From contig JANWIC010000009.1 of the NCBI GenBank assembly GCA_025450075.1, positions 1-38,367 on the forward strand: 38,367 nt of DNA. Direction: 5' to 3'. The DNA is from Patescibacteria group bacterium (GTDB taxonomy: Bacteria > Patescibacteriota > Dojkabacteria > JAKAPS01). Every line of letters starts with the position of its first letter. The stretch's first letter is position 1. Made by a program: the position numbers and the translations under genes. This document shows, in pieces, positions 1-9,047 of this stretch. The notes beneath the pieces are model-generated. The model saw only the letters and a list, made by a program, of their open reading frames with translations. It did no database searches and was not told where the DNA came from.

Positions 1-1
1 A

Positions 2-1333
2 TTAGAAAATACATATGAATGGTTAAAATCTTCAGAATTTACAAAAAATCCTCAGGAGATACAATTACATCACATTGCCACTGAAGATATTGCACCGCCT
101 ATAAGAAATTACCAGCCTCCAGTTTCACGAGAAATTCCTCCATTACAAGGCAGTAATACCCTGTCACAATCTGAATCAAATAGGACGGGTAGTTTACGAA
201 ACATTCAAGATGTAAAAGCTCGAATGGGTATGGAACCTGAGAAGAAAAACCGAAAGATTTCAGCTTTTTCCTTCAAACAGGGAACTAATAAATTTTTAGC
301 AAGTTTTAAAAAACAGGAAAAAGAATCAGCATCGACATATCAAACAATTCAGCATAAAAATAACATACCTTTACTTATTACACTAGGCATAGTCTTTTTA
401 TTATATATAACTATTATCGTTCCCTTAGCATCCACTGTATTTGCATATATAACCCTTTCTCATAATCTTGCAACTTTTCCATCTGTAAAATTATCAAATA
501 TATCCAAAGAATCTGATCAGTTTAAAAATGGATTAGTATCTCTCAAATGGTTATTTGAAGTAACCGGACAAGATACACGATATACAAATATGGCTACTAC
601 AGCAGATACTCTTGAATCAATCGTAAAAGCACAGGAAGCATATAGCACATATAGCACACCTATGAGTCAATTTAACGGAGAATTTTTTAACCAAAAAGGT
701 AACGTTTCACAAATTTTACAATCTTTTAACCAAAATCCTCAATATGACCTTACTTATAATAGTCTCATCATTGCAGAAAATAGTTTAGGAGGATATAACC
801 CACTATTTCCAGGAAATATTCAAAAAATAAAATCCATAATTGATAGCGAAATACTTTCAACAACATTTTTGAAAAATCAATATGCAATTATCCCTCAATT
901 ACTTGATCAAAATACAAACTATATTGTTATCATAAGCAAATCTAATAATACACCATATACTACTGATACGATATCTCAACTTGCATTAGTATCTTATAAA
1001 AATGGCATTTATCAAGGAATATTACCACTTCCAACACCAAAATCTATTTCTTCTACTAGTTTTTCTGAATTCTCCCTGTCATTAGAAAAGCAATATACTT
1101 TAAATTATAATGGAATTATCTATATTAATTCTAATGAAGAGGCAACTCTCCTTCAAATAGCAGGAAGTACTGATACAAACAATCCTATCCCTATTCTTGT
1201 AAATGCCCTACAAGAACATAACCATGAGCAAATCTTTACAGAAATAAAAAATGGGTTAGAATCTGGTACCATATCATTTTTTACTCATTCACTCCCGATT
1301 ACAAAAGATGATATAATCAGTGCCATAAAATAA
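2..1333 (+). CDS. Hypothetical membrane-anchored protein (5' end truncated by window)
   Basis: Frame is open from base 2 (LENTYEWLKSSEF...) through the listed ATG at 224; one hydrophobic segment (PLLITLGIVFLLYITIIVPLASTVFAYITL) followed by a long extracellular-type region. Confidence 0.6.
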   Translation, partial: LENTYEWLKSSEFTKNPQEIQLHHIATEDIAPPIRNYQPPVSREIPPLQGSNTLSQSESNRTGSLRNIQDVKARMGMEPEKKNRKISAFSFKQGTNKFLASFKKQEKESASTYQTIQHKNNIPLLITLGIVFLLYITIIVPLASTVFAYITLSHNLATFPSVKLSNISKESDQFKNGLVSLKWLFEVTGQDTRYTNMATTADTLESIVKAQEAYSTYSTPMSQFNGEFFNQKGNVSQILQSFNQNPQYDLTYNSLIIAENSLGGYNPLFPGNIQKIKSIIDSEILSTTFLKNQYAIIPQLLDQNTNYIVIISKSNNTPYTTDTISQLALVSYKNGIYQGILPLPTPKSISSTSFSEFSLSLEKQYTLNYNGIIYINSNEEATLLQIAGSTDTNNPIPILVNALQEHNHEQIFTEIKNGLESGTISFFTHSLPITKDDIISAIK

Positions 1334-1338
1334 GCATA

Positions 1339-1806
1339 ATGCTTGGTATACCAAAACAACCTACAATTGACGTACCGATAGCACTTGATATCAAACCCAA
1401 AGGAGATAAATTTTTGTATTACAAGAGAAAGCTTGAAATAGTAGAATCATCAATGCGAGTTTTTCCTTTTTGGAATAATATTGTGGTATGGGTTTTCATA
1501 ACTTATTCCTTCATTACGCTTTATTTTATACTCTTTCTTATTGATAAGGCATTTGACCGATTTCCTGATACGGTGCAACTATTTATTTTTGATAGTAATT
1601 CGCCATCTCTTGAAAAAGGATCTTTATATCTTCTTATCTTGATCCCACTCATCAATTTTTTGATGACATTTCTATTCGGATATAAATTGTATAATAAAAA
1701 GAAATATATTTCCTATACTCTTTTTACTATAAATCTCATTGCAACTTCATTATTTCTTGTTACACTCATTAAGATCATTCAAATGCATTATGCCATAATA
1801 CAATAG
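1339..1806 (+). CDS. Hypothetical multi-pass membrane protein
   Basis: 155 aa ORF, three hydrophobic segments, tightly packed between neighbouring ORFs on the same strand. Confidence 0.6.
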   Translation: MLGIPKQPTIDVPIALDIKPKGDKFLYYKRKLEIVESSMRVFPFWNNIVVWVFITYSFITLYFILFLIDKAFDRFPDTVQLFIFDSNSPSLEKGSLYLLILIPLINFLMTFLFGYKLYNKKKYISYTLFTINLIATSLFLVTLIKIIQMHYAIIQ

Positions 1807-1809
1807 CTT

Positions 1810-2916
1810 ATGAATATTCCAGAGAATTTTCTTCCATATACCAAATTTATTCCTATAATTATTATTGGATTTATTTGCTCCCTTCTGCTGACGCCAATTG
1901 TAGGTATCATAGTACAAAAGTATAAAATTTTAGATTTACCTGGTAACCTCAGAAGACCTGATGATCCGACGAGATCACGTCGCATCCATACAGAACCAAA
2001 ATTAAAATTAGGGGGAATAGCCGTTGTTCTTCCTTTCCTTGTTATTATTCTCATTACTGTACCTGGAACAAAATTTTTATGGGGTTTTATTGCGGGATTA
2101 TTTGTATTATTTATTTGTGGTATTATTGACGATATTTATGAATTACCTGCAAAGATACAGGCAGGATTTCACATCATTGCAGCTTTACTTGTTGTTGCAT
2201 CTGGACTTGAAGTTACAGTTTTAAACAACCCTTTTGGACATGCCATATCTCTTACATATTGGCAATTTACCATACATGGTATTATTCGCTTTTTACCTGC
2301 AGCAATATTTACTGTTGTATGGATATTTTTTATCATAAATGCCGTTAAATGGGTAGCTGGAAGCGATGGGCTTGTAGAGGGAAATGGAGCAATTGCAGCA
2401 ATAATAATCGGATTATTAAGTGTTCGTTTTCAAACACAAGAAACTGCTTTTATGGGATTTGCTTTTGCAGGTTGTCTTCTTGGATTTTTAGTTTATAACT
2501 TTTATCCTGCTAAAATTTATTCAGGTTCAGCAGGAAAATCAGTATATGGATTTATACTTGCCGTCCTTGCAATCTATTCTGGGGGTAAGCTTGCTACTTT
2601 TATTCTTACATTAAGTCTACCAATAATTGATGCTGTATGGGTTATTGGGTACAGGATTTATAAACATAAACCGAAGAATATTTTTCAGCTTTTTGCTATT
2701 AATGATAAATCACATATGCATCATAAATTGCTGAGTATAGGTTTTAATCCAAAACAAGTAGCATTTATTGAATATACCTATACTCTCCTTACCGGAATCT
2801 TTGCCTTCTTCCTTACAGGACTACATAAGGCATTAGCAATATGCATTTTCATCTTTTTCCTCTTATTGCTATATACGATCCTGGCCCTAAACCTTAAAAA
2901 CAGACATTCGCAGTAA
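1810..2916 (+). CDS. MraY/WecA-family glycosyl-1-phosphate transferase-like membrane protein with altered motifs
   Basis: RRIHTEPKLKLGGIAVV, GIIDDIYELPAKIQ, NAVKWVAGSDGLVEG, PAKIYSGSAGKSVYGF and KSHMHHKLL match the order of MraY/WecA family motifs, but several catalytic positions differ. Confidence 0.8.
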   Translation: MNIPENFLPYTKFIPIIIIGFICSLLLTPIVGIIVQKYKILDLPGNLRRPDDPTRSRRIHTEPKLKLGGIAVVLPFLVIILITVPGTKFLWGFIAGLFVLFICGIIDDIYELPAKIQAGFHIIAALLVVASGLEVTVLNNPFGHAISLTYWQFTIHGIIRFLPAAIFTVVWIFFIINAVKWVAGSDGLVEGNGAIAAIIIGLLSVRFQTQETAFMGFAFAGCLLGFLVYNFYPAKIYSGSAGKSVYGFILAVLAIYSGGKLATFILTLSLPIIDAVWVIGYRIYKHKPKNIFQLFAINDKSHMHHKLLSIGFNPKQVAFIEYTYTLLTGIFAFFLTGLHKALAICIFIFFLLLLYTILALNLKNRHSQ

Positions 2917-2966
2917 TGTTTATAACAGAGAAAAACTCCTAGCTAATATATATTTTTGACACATTG

Positions 2967-2975
2967 TGCTATAAT
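2967..2975 (+). promoter_or_regulatory. Extended -10 promoter element (TGCTATAAT)
   Basis: TG-n-TATAAT 24 nt upstream of the ATG at 2999. Confidence 0.45.
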
Positions 2976-2998
2976 ATTTTTAGTTAAGATTTAAACAT

Positions 2999-3379
2999 AT
3001 GCAAAACCCAATATCAGTAGTAACACCAAAGGAAAAAGAAGAAATATTAACACAATTTCAAGATCTCGTATCAGGATATTGTGATAAATGTGGAAGACCA
3101 TATAACAAAAAATATATAAATGTTATCCAGAAACAGGATAATGTCTATGTTCTTCATTTAATGTGTGAACATTGTAAGGCAAATATGCTTACATATGTAA
3201 TAAAATCAATTGGTCTCAGCAATAAAGTACAGATATATACAGACTTGAGTGTTGATGAGATGAAAAATATCGCTATGTCTCAGCCGGTAAAAGCAGATGA
3301 TCTTCTAGATATCTGTGAAATATTCGAAAAAGATATGAAAGCTGAAGATTTCATCAATATGCTTACCAAGCCATCCTAA
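2999..3379 (+). CDS. Small zinc-ribbon-like protein
   Basis: CDKC...CEHC: two CxxC pairs about 35 residues apart. Confidence 0.55.
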   Translation: MQNPISVVTPKEKEEILTQFQDLVSGYCDKCGRPYNKKYINVIQKQDNVYVLHLMCEHCKANMLTYVIKSIGLSNKVQIYTDLSVDEMKNIAMSQPVKADDLLDICEIFEKDMKAEDFINMLTKPS

Positions 3380-3384
3380 ACTTC

Positions 3385-3690
3385 ATGTTAACGAAGTTTT
3401 CAAATCTCATTAAAGAAACAACATTTCTAGCAGGTAGTGATACTCTTGAAAAGAATGCTGCTGTATATTCTGCATGGAAAGAAGCAATGGCTTCGCAAGA
3501 AGATTTACGTATAAATGTCAAAATAAAGATGTTGAAGGGGACAACTTTACATTTAACAGCAAGCAATGGGATTTGGGCACAAGAAATCCAATTACGTTCA
3601 TATCAAATAATGAAAAAGATCAACAACATTTTGAAGAATAATACAACATTCAGAATAAAGGAAATAGTTGTTTTTGTCAGCAGTCGTTGA
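3385..3690 (+). CDS. DciA-like (DUF721) protein
   Basis: Short protein with VYSAWKEAM ... LHLTASNGIWAQEIQLRSYQIMKKINNIL ... RIKEIVV, resembling the DUF721/DciA pattern (W near N-terminus, S..WAQEL.., helix, I..I.V); located near dnaN/recF. Confidence 0.6.
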   Translation: MLTKFSNLIKETTFLAGSDTLEKNAAVYSAWKEAMASQEDLRINVKIKMLKGTTLHLTASNGIWAQEIQLRSYQIMKKINNILKNNTTFRIKEIVVFVSSR

Positions 3691-3715
3691 TTCATTAATT
3701 TTCTTGGGCTATACT
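3687..3715 (+). promoter_or_regulatory. Putative sigma70-type promoter TTGATT-N17-TATACT
   Basis: -35 3687-3692, -10 3710-3715, start codon at 3723. Confidence 0.5.
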
Positions 3716-3722
3716 GATTCGT

Positions 3723-4058
3723 ATGAAAATACTTATTAATCTTTTTGTAAATACTATTGCTGTCATAATTGCAGCATATTTGCTTCCTGGAGTGCATGTA
3801 TCTTCATTTATTGCCGCATTTTTTGTTTCTCTTGTTTTTTCCATATTTAATACATTTCTTAAACCTATCCTACTTATACTTACATTCCCACTTACCCTAA
3901 TGACATTGGGTCTTTTTACTCTCATTATTAATGGAATCCTTGTTGCTTTAATTAGCTGGGTTGTACCGGGATTTCAAGTTAATAATTTCTTGTGGGCCAT
4001 TTTATTCAGTCTAATTCTCTCTATAATTAGTGGAATTCTTCGAATAGTCGTTAAATAA
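3723..4058 (+). CDS. Phage holin family 4 / YvlD-like (DUF360) membrane protein
   Basis: 111 aa, four hydrophobic helices, FNTFLKPILLILTFPLTLMTLGLFTLIINGILVALISWVVPGF is characteristic of this family. Confidence 0.8.
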   Translation: MKILINLFVNTIAVIIAAYLLPGVHVSSFIAAFFVSLVFSIFNTFLKPILLILTFPLTLMTLGLFTLIINGILVALISWVVPGFQVNNFLWAILFSLILSIISGILRIVVK

Positions 4059-5141
4059 CTATATTTCAATTATAAAAGCGTCTTTTAGAGGGTATCTCGA
4101 TTTATGTATTGCTGTAAGTATTAATTGAAAACCCGTTAATTGGAAAAGAGAAAGTATTACTTTCATATTTTGGTCATCCATTTCTGCACTCAAATCATCA
4201 AGGAGAATGACGGGATTAGTTTGCCTGCCTATTTTTATATATTGAGCTATTAAAAAAAGAAGTAGTGCAATTGATATTTTTTGCTCACCTCGTGATGCAA
4301 ATTGATTAATATTTCTTGAGTCAAGAAGTACTTCAAAATCATCCCTGTGAGGCCCTACAAGACACCTGCAAGCATCCATTTCTATTCTTCCATACTGGTC
4401 TGTATCTTTTTTTAATTTCTCAACTATTTCATCATAAGAAAGCGTGTCATTATATTTTGAAACATACCTGATATCAATAAGATGATGTAATTGTTTTTTA
4501 CTTTCGTAAGATTTTAAAAATTCCTGTAAATCTTTAATAAATTTACTTCGTGCATAGACAAGACGTGATCCTTTTTCTATGAGTTCGCTGTTCCAATAAG
4601 TTAACTGTTCCGGATCGCTTCCCATTTTAATCATTTTTAACAACCTGCTTTTGTTTTTGATTACTTTTTCATATTGTGCAAGATGAGAAAGATATTCTTT
4701 ATCAAGTTGGCTTAAAATTTGATTGAAAAATTTCCGTCTGATGGATGCTTTATCGGTAAAACTATTAATGATGTCTGTTGTAAATAGCACAGTATATAAT
4801 TCACCAATAAATGAACCTGCCCGTTTTGTTATATCATTTATCGAATATGTTTTCTTTATCCGTGTATCTGAAGTTTTTTCATAAACAATTCTTAAAGTAT
4901 GCTTCGTATTATCTTCTATTTCTTCAGCTTCAATGATAGAGAAATCTTGTCCATGCAAAAGCATATCTATTTCTCGTTTTGCCTTAAATGATTTTGTTGT
5001 TGAAAGTGTATTAATTGCTTCAAGGATACTTGTTTTCCCTGCTCCATTTTTTCCCACAATGATGTTTATTAAAGGGTCAAAGGATATTTTTCGTTCAGAT
5101 TGGTTTCTGACATTTTTGAGTAAAAGAGATTGAATATACAT
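4059..5141 (-). CDS. recF: DNA replication and repair protein RecF
   Basis: Walker A GKNGAGKTSILEAI; RRKFFNQILSQLDKEYL; GPHRDDFEVLL; SRGEQK; ILLDDLSAEMD. Confidence 0.95.
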   Translation of the reverse strand: MYIQSLLLKNVRNQSERKISFDPLINIIVGKNGAGKTSILEAINTLSTTKSFKAKREIDMLLHGQDFSIIEAEEIEDNTKHTLRIVYEKTSDTRIKKTYSINDITKRAGSFIGELYTVLFTTDIINSFTDKASIRRKFFNQILSQLDKEYLSHLAQYEKVIKNKSRLLKMIKMGSDPEQLTYWNSELIEKGSRLVYARSKFIKDLQEFLKSYESKKQLHHLIDIRYVSKYNDTLSYDEIVEKLKKDTDQYGRIEMDACRCLVGPHRDDFEVLLDSRNINQFASRGEQKISIALLLFLIAQYIKIGRQTNPVILLDDLSAEMDDQNMKVILSLFQLTGFQLILTAIHKSRYPLKDAFIIEI

Positions 5142-6286
5142 TACTCTTGTTCAATTTTTATCGGAGTCATGAGGTTGAAATATGACTGCTCATAAGCGTA
5201 TGGATTCTTTTTCTCCACTTTCGCATTATAGAAAACAGATGGTTTTTCCTGCTTTAGAACGATCCTTATCACAATTGTATCTTCTGTAAAATGAGCAACA
5301 GCATCATGCAAGAATCGGGAGTTATAAGTGATAGATCCGGTTTCGCCTTTCATCATACAATCAAGTCTTGTTTCGCTTTCTCCAATTTCTTTTTGGAATG
5401 ATTTGAGGATAATATGATCATCATTAATTTGCATTTGAGTTTTTCCAATATCTTTTTGAGATGAAAAAATACTTGCAGTTCGTACTGCGTCCATAAATGC
5501 TTGGCGATTGACTACAACTTCAGTAGTAAATTCTTGTGGTATAACTCGGGTATAATCAGGATAAACACCTTCAATTAGTCTAATGATAAAATCAGTATTT
5601 TTATATCGAAGACCTAATTGGTTTTTATTTCCAATAATAAAAATTTTAGTATCTTCATCTTTACTACCCTGCATCTTTGCAATTTCCTCTATATAATTTG
5701 AAGGAACAATAAAGGAAAGAGTTGAGGTAACACCTGTTTCAATTTGTAACGTTTTCTTTGACATTCTGAACCCATCAATAGCTACAAAATCAATATGGTC
5801 TTGAGATATTTCAATATATATTCCGGTAAATGTTGGGCGGGTATCATCTTTAGAAGCTGAAAATGAAACTGCATTTATGGCTTCAAAAAAAAGAAGTGAG
5901 TTAATCGTACATAATGCTTCCTCCTTAATATCTCCAATTTTAGGGAATTCTTCAGCAGGAATTGTATTAAATACAGCTTTACTATTTTTCGAAACTAAAG
6001 TAAGTTCAGTTCCTTCTAATGTTAATTTAATATTTCCATCTGGAAGAGTTGTTATATATTCTAAGAATCTTTTTAAAGAAACAGTTGTACTACCGGATTT
6101 TTCAATTTCTGCACCAATCCAGGTGATAATGTTAATTTCTAAATTTGTTGAATAAAGATAAAGCTTAGATGTATCTGCTTTTAATAATACATTTGAAAGA
6201 ATTGGAATATTTGATCTTCCACTAATTGCTTTTGATTGAATATTTAAAGCTTCAACAAGTGTTTCCTTTAAGGTTTCAATTTCCAT
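5141..6286 (-). CDS. dnaN: DNA polymerase III beta subunit (sliding clamp)
   Basis: RSNIPILSNVLLKAD, FSASKDDTRPTFTGIYIE, DGFRMSKK, EGVYPDYTRVIP; adjacent to recF and dnaA. Confidence 0.95.
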   Translation of the reverse strand: MEIETLKETLVEALNIQSKAISGRSNIPILSNVLLKADTSKLYLYSTNLEINIITWIGAEIEKSGSTTVSLKRFLEYITTLPDGNIKLTLEGTELTLVSKNSKAVFNTIPAEEFPKIGDIKEEALCTINSLLFFEAINAVSFSASKDDTRPTFTGIYIEISQDHIDFVAIDGFRMSKKTLQIETGVTSTLSFIVPSNYIEEIAKMQGSKDEDTKIFIIGNKNQLGLRYKNTDFIIRLIEGVYPDYTRVIPQEFTTEVVVNRQAFMDAVRTASIFSSQKDIGKTQMQINDDHIILKSFQKEIGESETRLDCMMKGETGSITYNSRFLHDAVAHFTEDTIVIRIVLKQEKPSVFYNAKVEKKNPYAYEQSYFNLMTPIKIEQE

Positions 6287-6687
6287 AATAATAATATTAT
6301 CTTAATAAATGAAAAATTATAGTATTAGTATATAGTATAGTATGTGTATATGTTGATAATTGTCAATTCGATTGATAGATATATACCGTATAGCCTTTTT
6401 CGAGTTGTGTATAATTCTAATATTTTGTTTCGATTTGTACCTAAGCAGTATTATAACAAAGTGGGCATAAAAAAACTATCTAAATCAATCAGGTAAATTG
6501 TTGATAACAAGAAAAATTTGTGGAAGAATTTGTGGATAAACTGTTGAAAAGAAATGAAGAGTTATCAATATAAAATTTGGAATAATACATTATTGCTTTT
6601 ATATCAATACTTCTTATGAACCAGGTTATCCATTTGTTGTAAACAAGCAAACACATTCAATACACCTATTATCCACAAAGTTATCCA
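6287..6687. other. Putative chromosomal replication origin (oriC) in dnaN-dnaA intergenic region
   Basis: AT-rich noncoding region with DnaA boxes: rc TTATCAACA 6351-6359, rc TTATACACA 6406-6414, rc TTATCAACA 6499-6507, rc TTATCCACA 6531-6539, TTATCCACA 6669-6677, TTATCCACT 6681-6689 (overlaps the dnaA stop codon). Confidence 0.8.
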
Positions 6688-8070
6688 CTATCCCTTTATA
6701 AGCTTTACAATTTCTTCTAATTCATACCGTACTTCCTCATCAAGATGTCTTAAAGTTTCTATTTTATCGACCGCATGTATAACCGTGGTGTGATCTTTTC
6801 TATTTAGAATTTTAGCTACTTCTGTTAAAGGTAATTGCAATTCAGTTCTTAAAAGATACATCGCAACTTGTCTTGTAAAAGCAATTCTTTCTGTTCTCAC
6901 AGAGCTTTTTATTTCTTTCGGAGTGATATTATAATTCTCACAAACTGCAACAATGATATCCTGCGGCTTTATTCTTGCAGTTTTTTTTGTAATTTTTGGC
7001 CCGAGAATCTTTATTGCATCTTTAATAGTTATAACATCTTTTCCAAGTACGCCAAGACTTCCTAATTTCATAAGTACCCCTTCCAATTCTCTTATATTTG
7101 ATTGGTATTTCTGAGCAACAAACTCTAAAACATCCGGATTTATATGATAATTTTTTTCCTCACATTTTTTTTGAAGTATTGCAAGGCGTGTTTCAAATTC
7201 CGGTTTGTTAATATCTACCACCATTCCTCCTTCAAATCGAGATCGAAGTCTTGCTTCAAGAAAAGGCATATCTTCCGGCGGTCTGTCGGAGACAATAACG
7301 ATTTGTTTATTAAATTGATACATTGAGTTAAATGTATGGAAGATTTCTTCTTGAGTTCCTTTTTTACTTTCAATAAATTGAATATCATCAATGATAAGGA
7401 AACTTTTTTCTCGATATTTTCGTCTGAAATTATCAGCATTACCTGCTCGAATAGCACTGACCATTTCATTTAAAAATACTTCGCTTGAGCAATATACAAG
7501 TTTATATGAAGGGTTTTTTAAAAGTAAGTGGTTTGCAATAGCTTGTATTAAATGTGTTTTTCCCAATCCTACATCACCATAGATAAATAACGGGTTATAT
7601 GCAAATCCTGGGTTTTCTGCTACAGCAAGAGCAGCAGCATGTGCAAGTCGGTTTGATGCCCCTACAATAAAATTATCAAATGTATATTTTGGATTTATAC
7701 CTAAAAGTTGAGTTGATTGTATGTATTGTTGTTCATAACTTACTTGAGTAGCTTCCTCTAAACCTTTTTCATTGTCAAATAATGGTGAAGTATATCCAGA
7801 TTCTTTTTCTTTTTTATCAGGCTTTGGATTCACAATAATAGATATTTTTACACTCTTTCCAACAGATTTAGACAATGATTCTTTGATGATATCATAGAAT
7901 TCATTTTCAAAATATTCTCTAGCAATTTTATTTTTTACAGAGATAATTGCTTCCTCGTTATGAAAAGATTCAAGTGAAGAATTGCTAAACCATGCTTTAA
8001 AATGGGTTTTAGAAATGGCTAACTGAATATTCGCTAAGGCTTCGCGCCAAATCTCTTTCAGATCATCCAT
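6688..8070 (-). CDS. dnaA: Chromosomal replication initiator protein DnaA (start likely the internal Met of MDDLKEIW)
   Basis: NPLFIYGDVGLGKTHLIQAIAN, LIIDDIQFI, RNLEGVL-like IRELEGVLMKL, AMYLLRTELQLPLTEVAKILNRKDHTTVIHAVDKIE. The listed ORF extends to 8151, but the DnaA domain I-like start is at 8070. Confidence 0.96.
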   Translation of the reverse strand: MDDLKEIWREALANIQLAISKTHFKAWFSNSSLESFHNEEAIISVKNKIAREYFENEFYDIIKESLSKSVGKSVKISIIVNPKPDKKEKESGYTSPLFDNEKGLEEATQVSYEQQYIQSTQLLGINPKYTFDNFIVGASNRLAHAAALAVAENPGFAYNPLFIYGDVGLGKTHLIQAIANHLLLKNPSYKLVYCSSEVFLNEMVSAIRAGNADNFRRKYREKSFLIIDDIQFIESKKGTQEEIFHTFNSMYQFNKQIVIVSDRPPEDMPFLEARLRSRFEGGMVVDINKPEFETRLAILQKKCEEKNYHINPDVLEFVAQKYQSNIRELEGVLMKLGSLGVLGKDVITIKDAIKILGPKITKKTARIKPQDIIVAVCENYNITPKEIKSSVRTERIAFTRQVAMYLLRTELQLPLTEVAKILNRKDHTTVIHAVDKIETLRHLDEEVRYELEEIVKLIKG

Positions 8071-8104
8071 TGAATTTATAATGAGATGATCTAAATTAAC
8101 AAAA

Positions 8105-8113
8105 TGTGGATAA
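8105..8113 (-). promoter_or_regulatory. DnaA box (rc TTATCCACA) upstream of dnaA
   Basis: tgtggataa in the dnaA-RDD divergent intergenic region. Confidence 0.6.
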
Positions 8114-8194
8114 CTTTGCAACAAGGAGTAAGTAATCAACTTGAAGAGCATTATTTTTTAGTATACAATGAAATATATTACTATTTTCTAACAA

Positions 8195-8803
8195 ATGGCA
8201 TTTATCAAGGTTGGAGAAAATTCAGAAAATGCAGTACAAAAAACTCTCATACTAGGGAATATTGCAAGGCGATTTGCCTCGTATATTATTGATCTGCTTG
8301 TTGTGAATGTGCTTTTTCTTCTCATCATAAACCTGATAAATCAAATTTATACACTACCCTCTGTTCAATCATTTTATAATCAGACGGTTGGAAATAATGC
8401 TGGAAATACAACAATGAATGCAATTGCTGTTGAATTTTTATTTAGTTATCTATTTCTTCTTGGAGTCTATTTCTTCTTAATGCTACTAATTTTTAGCAAA
8501 ACACTTGGCATGATGGCAACTAATCTTGTATATGTATCATCAAATAATGAAGGAAACCCGGTTCCATTAAGTGTTCCTCAAAAATTCTTGCGAGGTTTTA
8601 TAGGTGAATTTTCAAGCATCCTATTTATCTTTGTTCCGATAATAGTATTTCCTTTTGATCAATACAGAAGATCACTAGTTGACAGAATATCAGGTGTATT
8701 TGTTATGCAAAAAGATAATGAGATGAGAAGGACTATAATAGCATATATCATTATTTTTGCATTTATTGCGCTCTACACTATTGTAAATTCCTTTATTCAG
8801 TAA
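8195..8803 (+). CDS. RDD family membrane protein
   Basis: GNIARRFASYIIDLLVVNVLF ... KTLGMMATNLVYVSSNNEGNPVPLSVPQKFLRGF ... DQYRRSLVDRISGVFVM matches the RDD family layout. Confidence 0.85.
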   Translation: MAFIKVGENSENAVQKTLILGNIARRFASYIIDLLVVNVLFLLIINLINQIYTLPSVQSFYNQTVGNNAGNTTMNAIAVEFLFSYLFLLGVYFFLMLLIFSKTLGMMATNLVYVSSNNEGNPVPLSVPQKFLRGFIGEFSSILFIFVPIIVFPFDQYRRSLVDRISGVFVMQKDNEMRRTIIAYIIIFAFIALYTIVNSFIQ

Positions 8804-8811
8804 GGAAAATT

Positions 8812-8840
8812 TTGCATTATGATTATTTTTATGGTAAACT
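8812..8840 (+). promoter_or_regulatory. Putative promoter TTGCAT-N17-TAAACT (with TG extension) for rpmH
   Basis: -35 8812-8817, -10 8835-8840, upstream of rpmH. Confidence 0.4.
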
Positions 8841-8862
8841 TCATCGAACTTAGCAAATTTGT

Positions 8863-9045
8863 ATGAAAAGAACGTATCAGCCTAAAAAAATTAGAACACT
8901 CAGAAAGCGCGGATTCTTAAAAAAAATGCAGTCAAAAGGTGGTAGAAGCCTACTAAAACGAAGAAGACTTAAAGGACGTACGCTCCTTACTGTTTCTGAC
9001 GAATTTAGAATAAAAGATAAAAAGCCTAATAATCGCAATAAGTAA
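8863..9045 (+). CDS. rpmH: Ribosomal protein bL34 with C-terminal extension
   Basis: MKRTYQPKKIRTLRKRGFLKKMQSKGGRSLLKRRRLKGR; followed by rnpA. Confidence 0.92.
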   Translation: MKRTYQPKKIRTLRKRGFLKKMQSKGGRSLLKRRRLKGRTLLTVSDEFRIKDKKPNNRNK

Positions 9046-9047
9046 CA

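Noticed and set aside
1788-2054. Listed minus-strand ORF opposite the MraY/WecA-like gene
   Set aside because: Fully antisense to a recognisable family; no coding-like motifs. The same reasoning applies to most 60-130 aa ORFs in the track that lie inside recF, dnaN, dnaA, pilB, nusA, infB, pnp and the MFS gene.
2956-2975. TTGACA at 2956 paired with TATAAT at 2970 as a promoter
   Set aside because: Spacer is only 8 nt; the TATAAT is better read as an extended -10 element.
3723-4058. Prophage or lysis module suggested by the phage-holin-family protein
   Set aside because: This family is widespread in chromosomes and no endolysin, integrase or phage structural genes are nearby.
8071-8151. N-terminal 27-aa extension of the dnaA ORF
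   Set aside because: Domain I-like sequence begins at MDDLKEIWREAL, and the extension covers a consensus DnaA box, so it is more likely promoter DNA.
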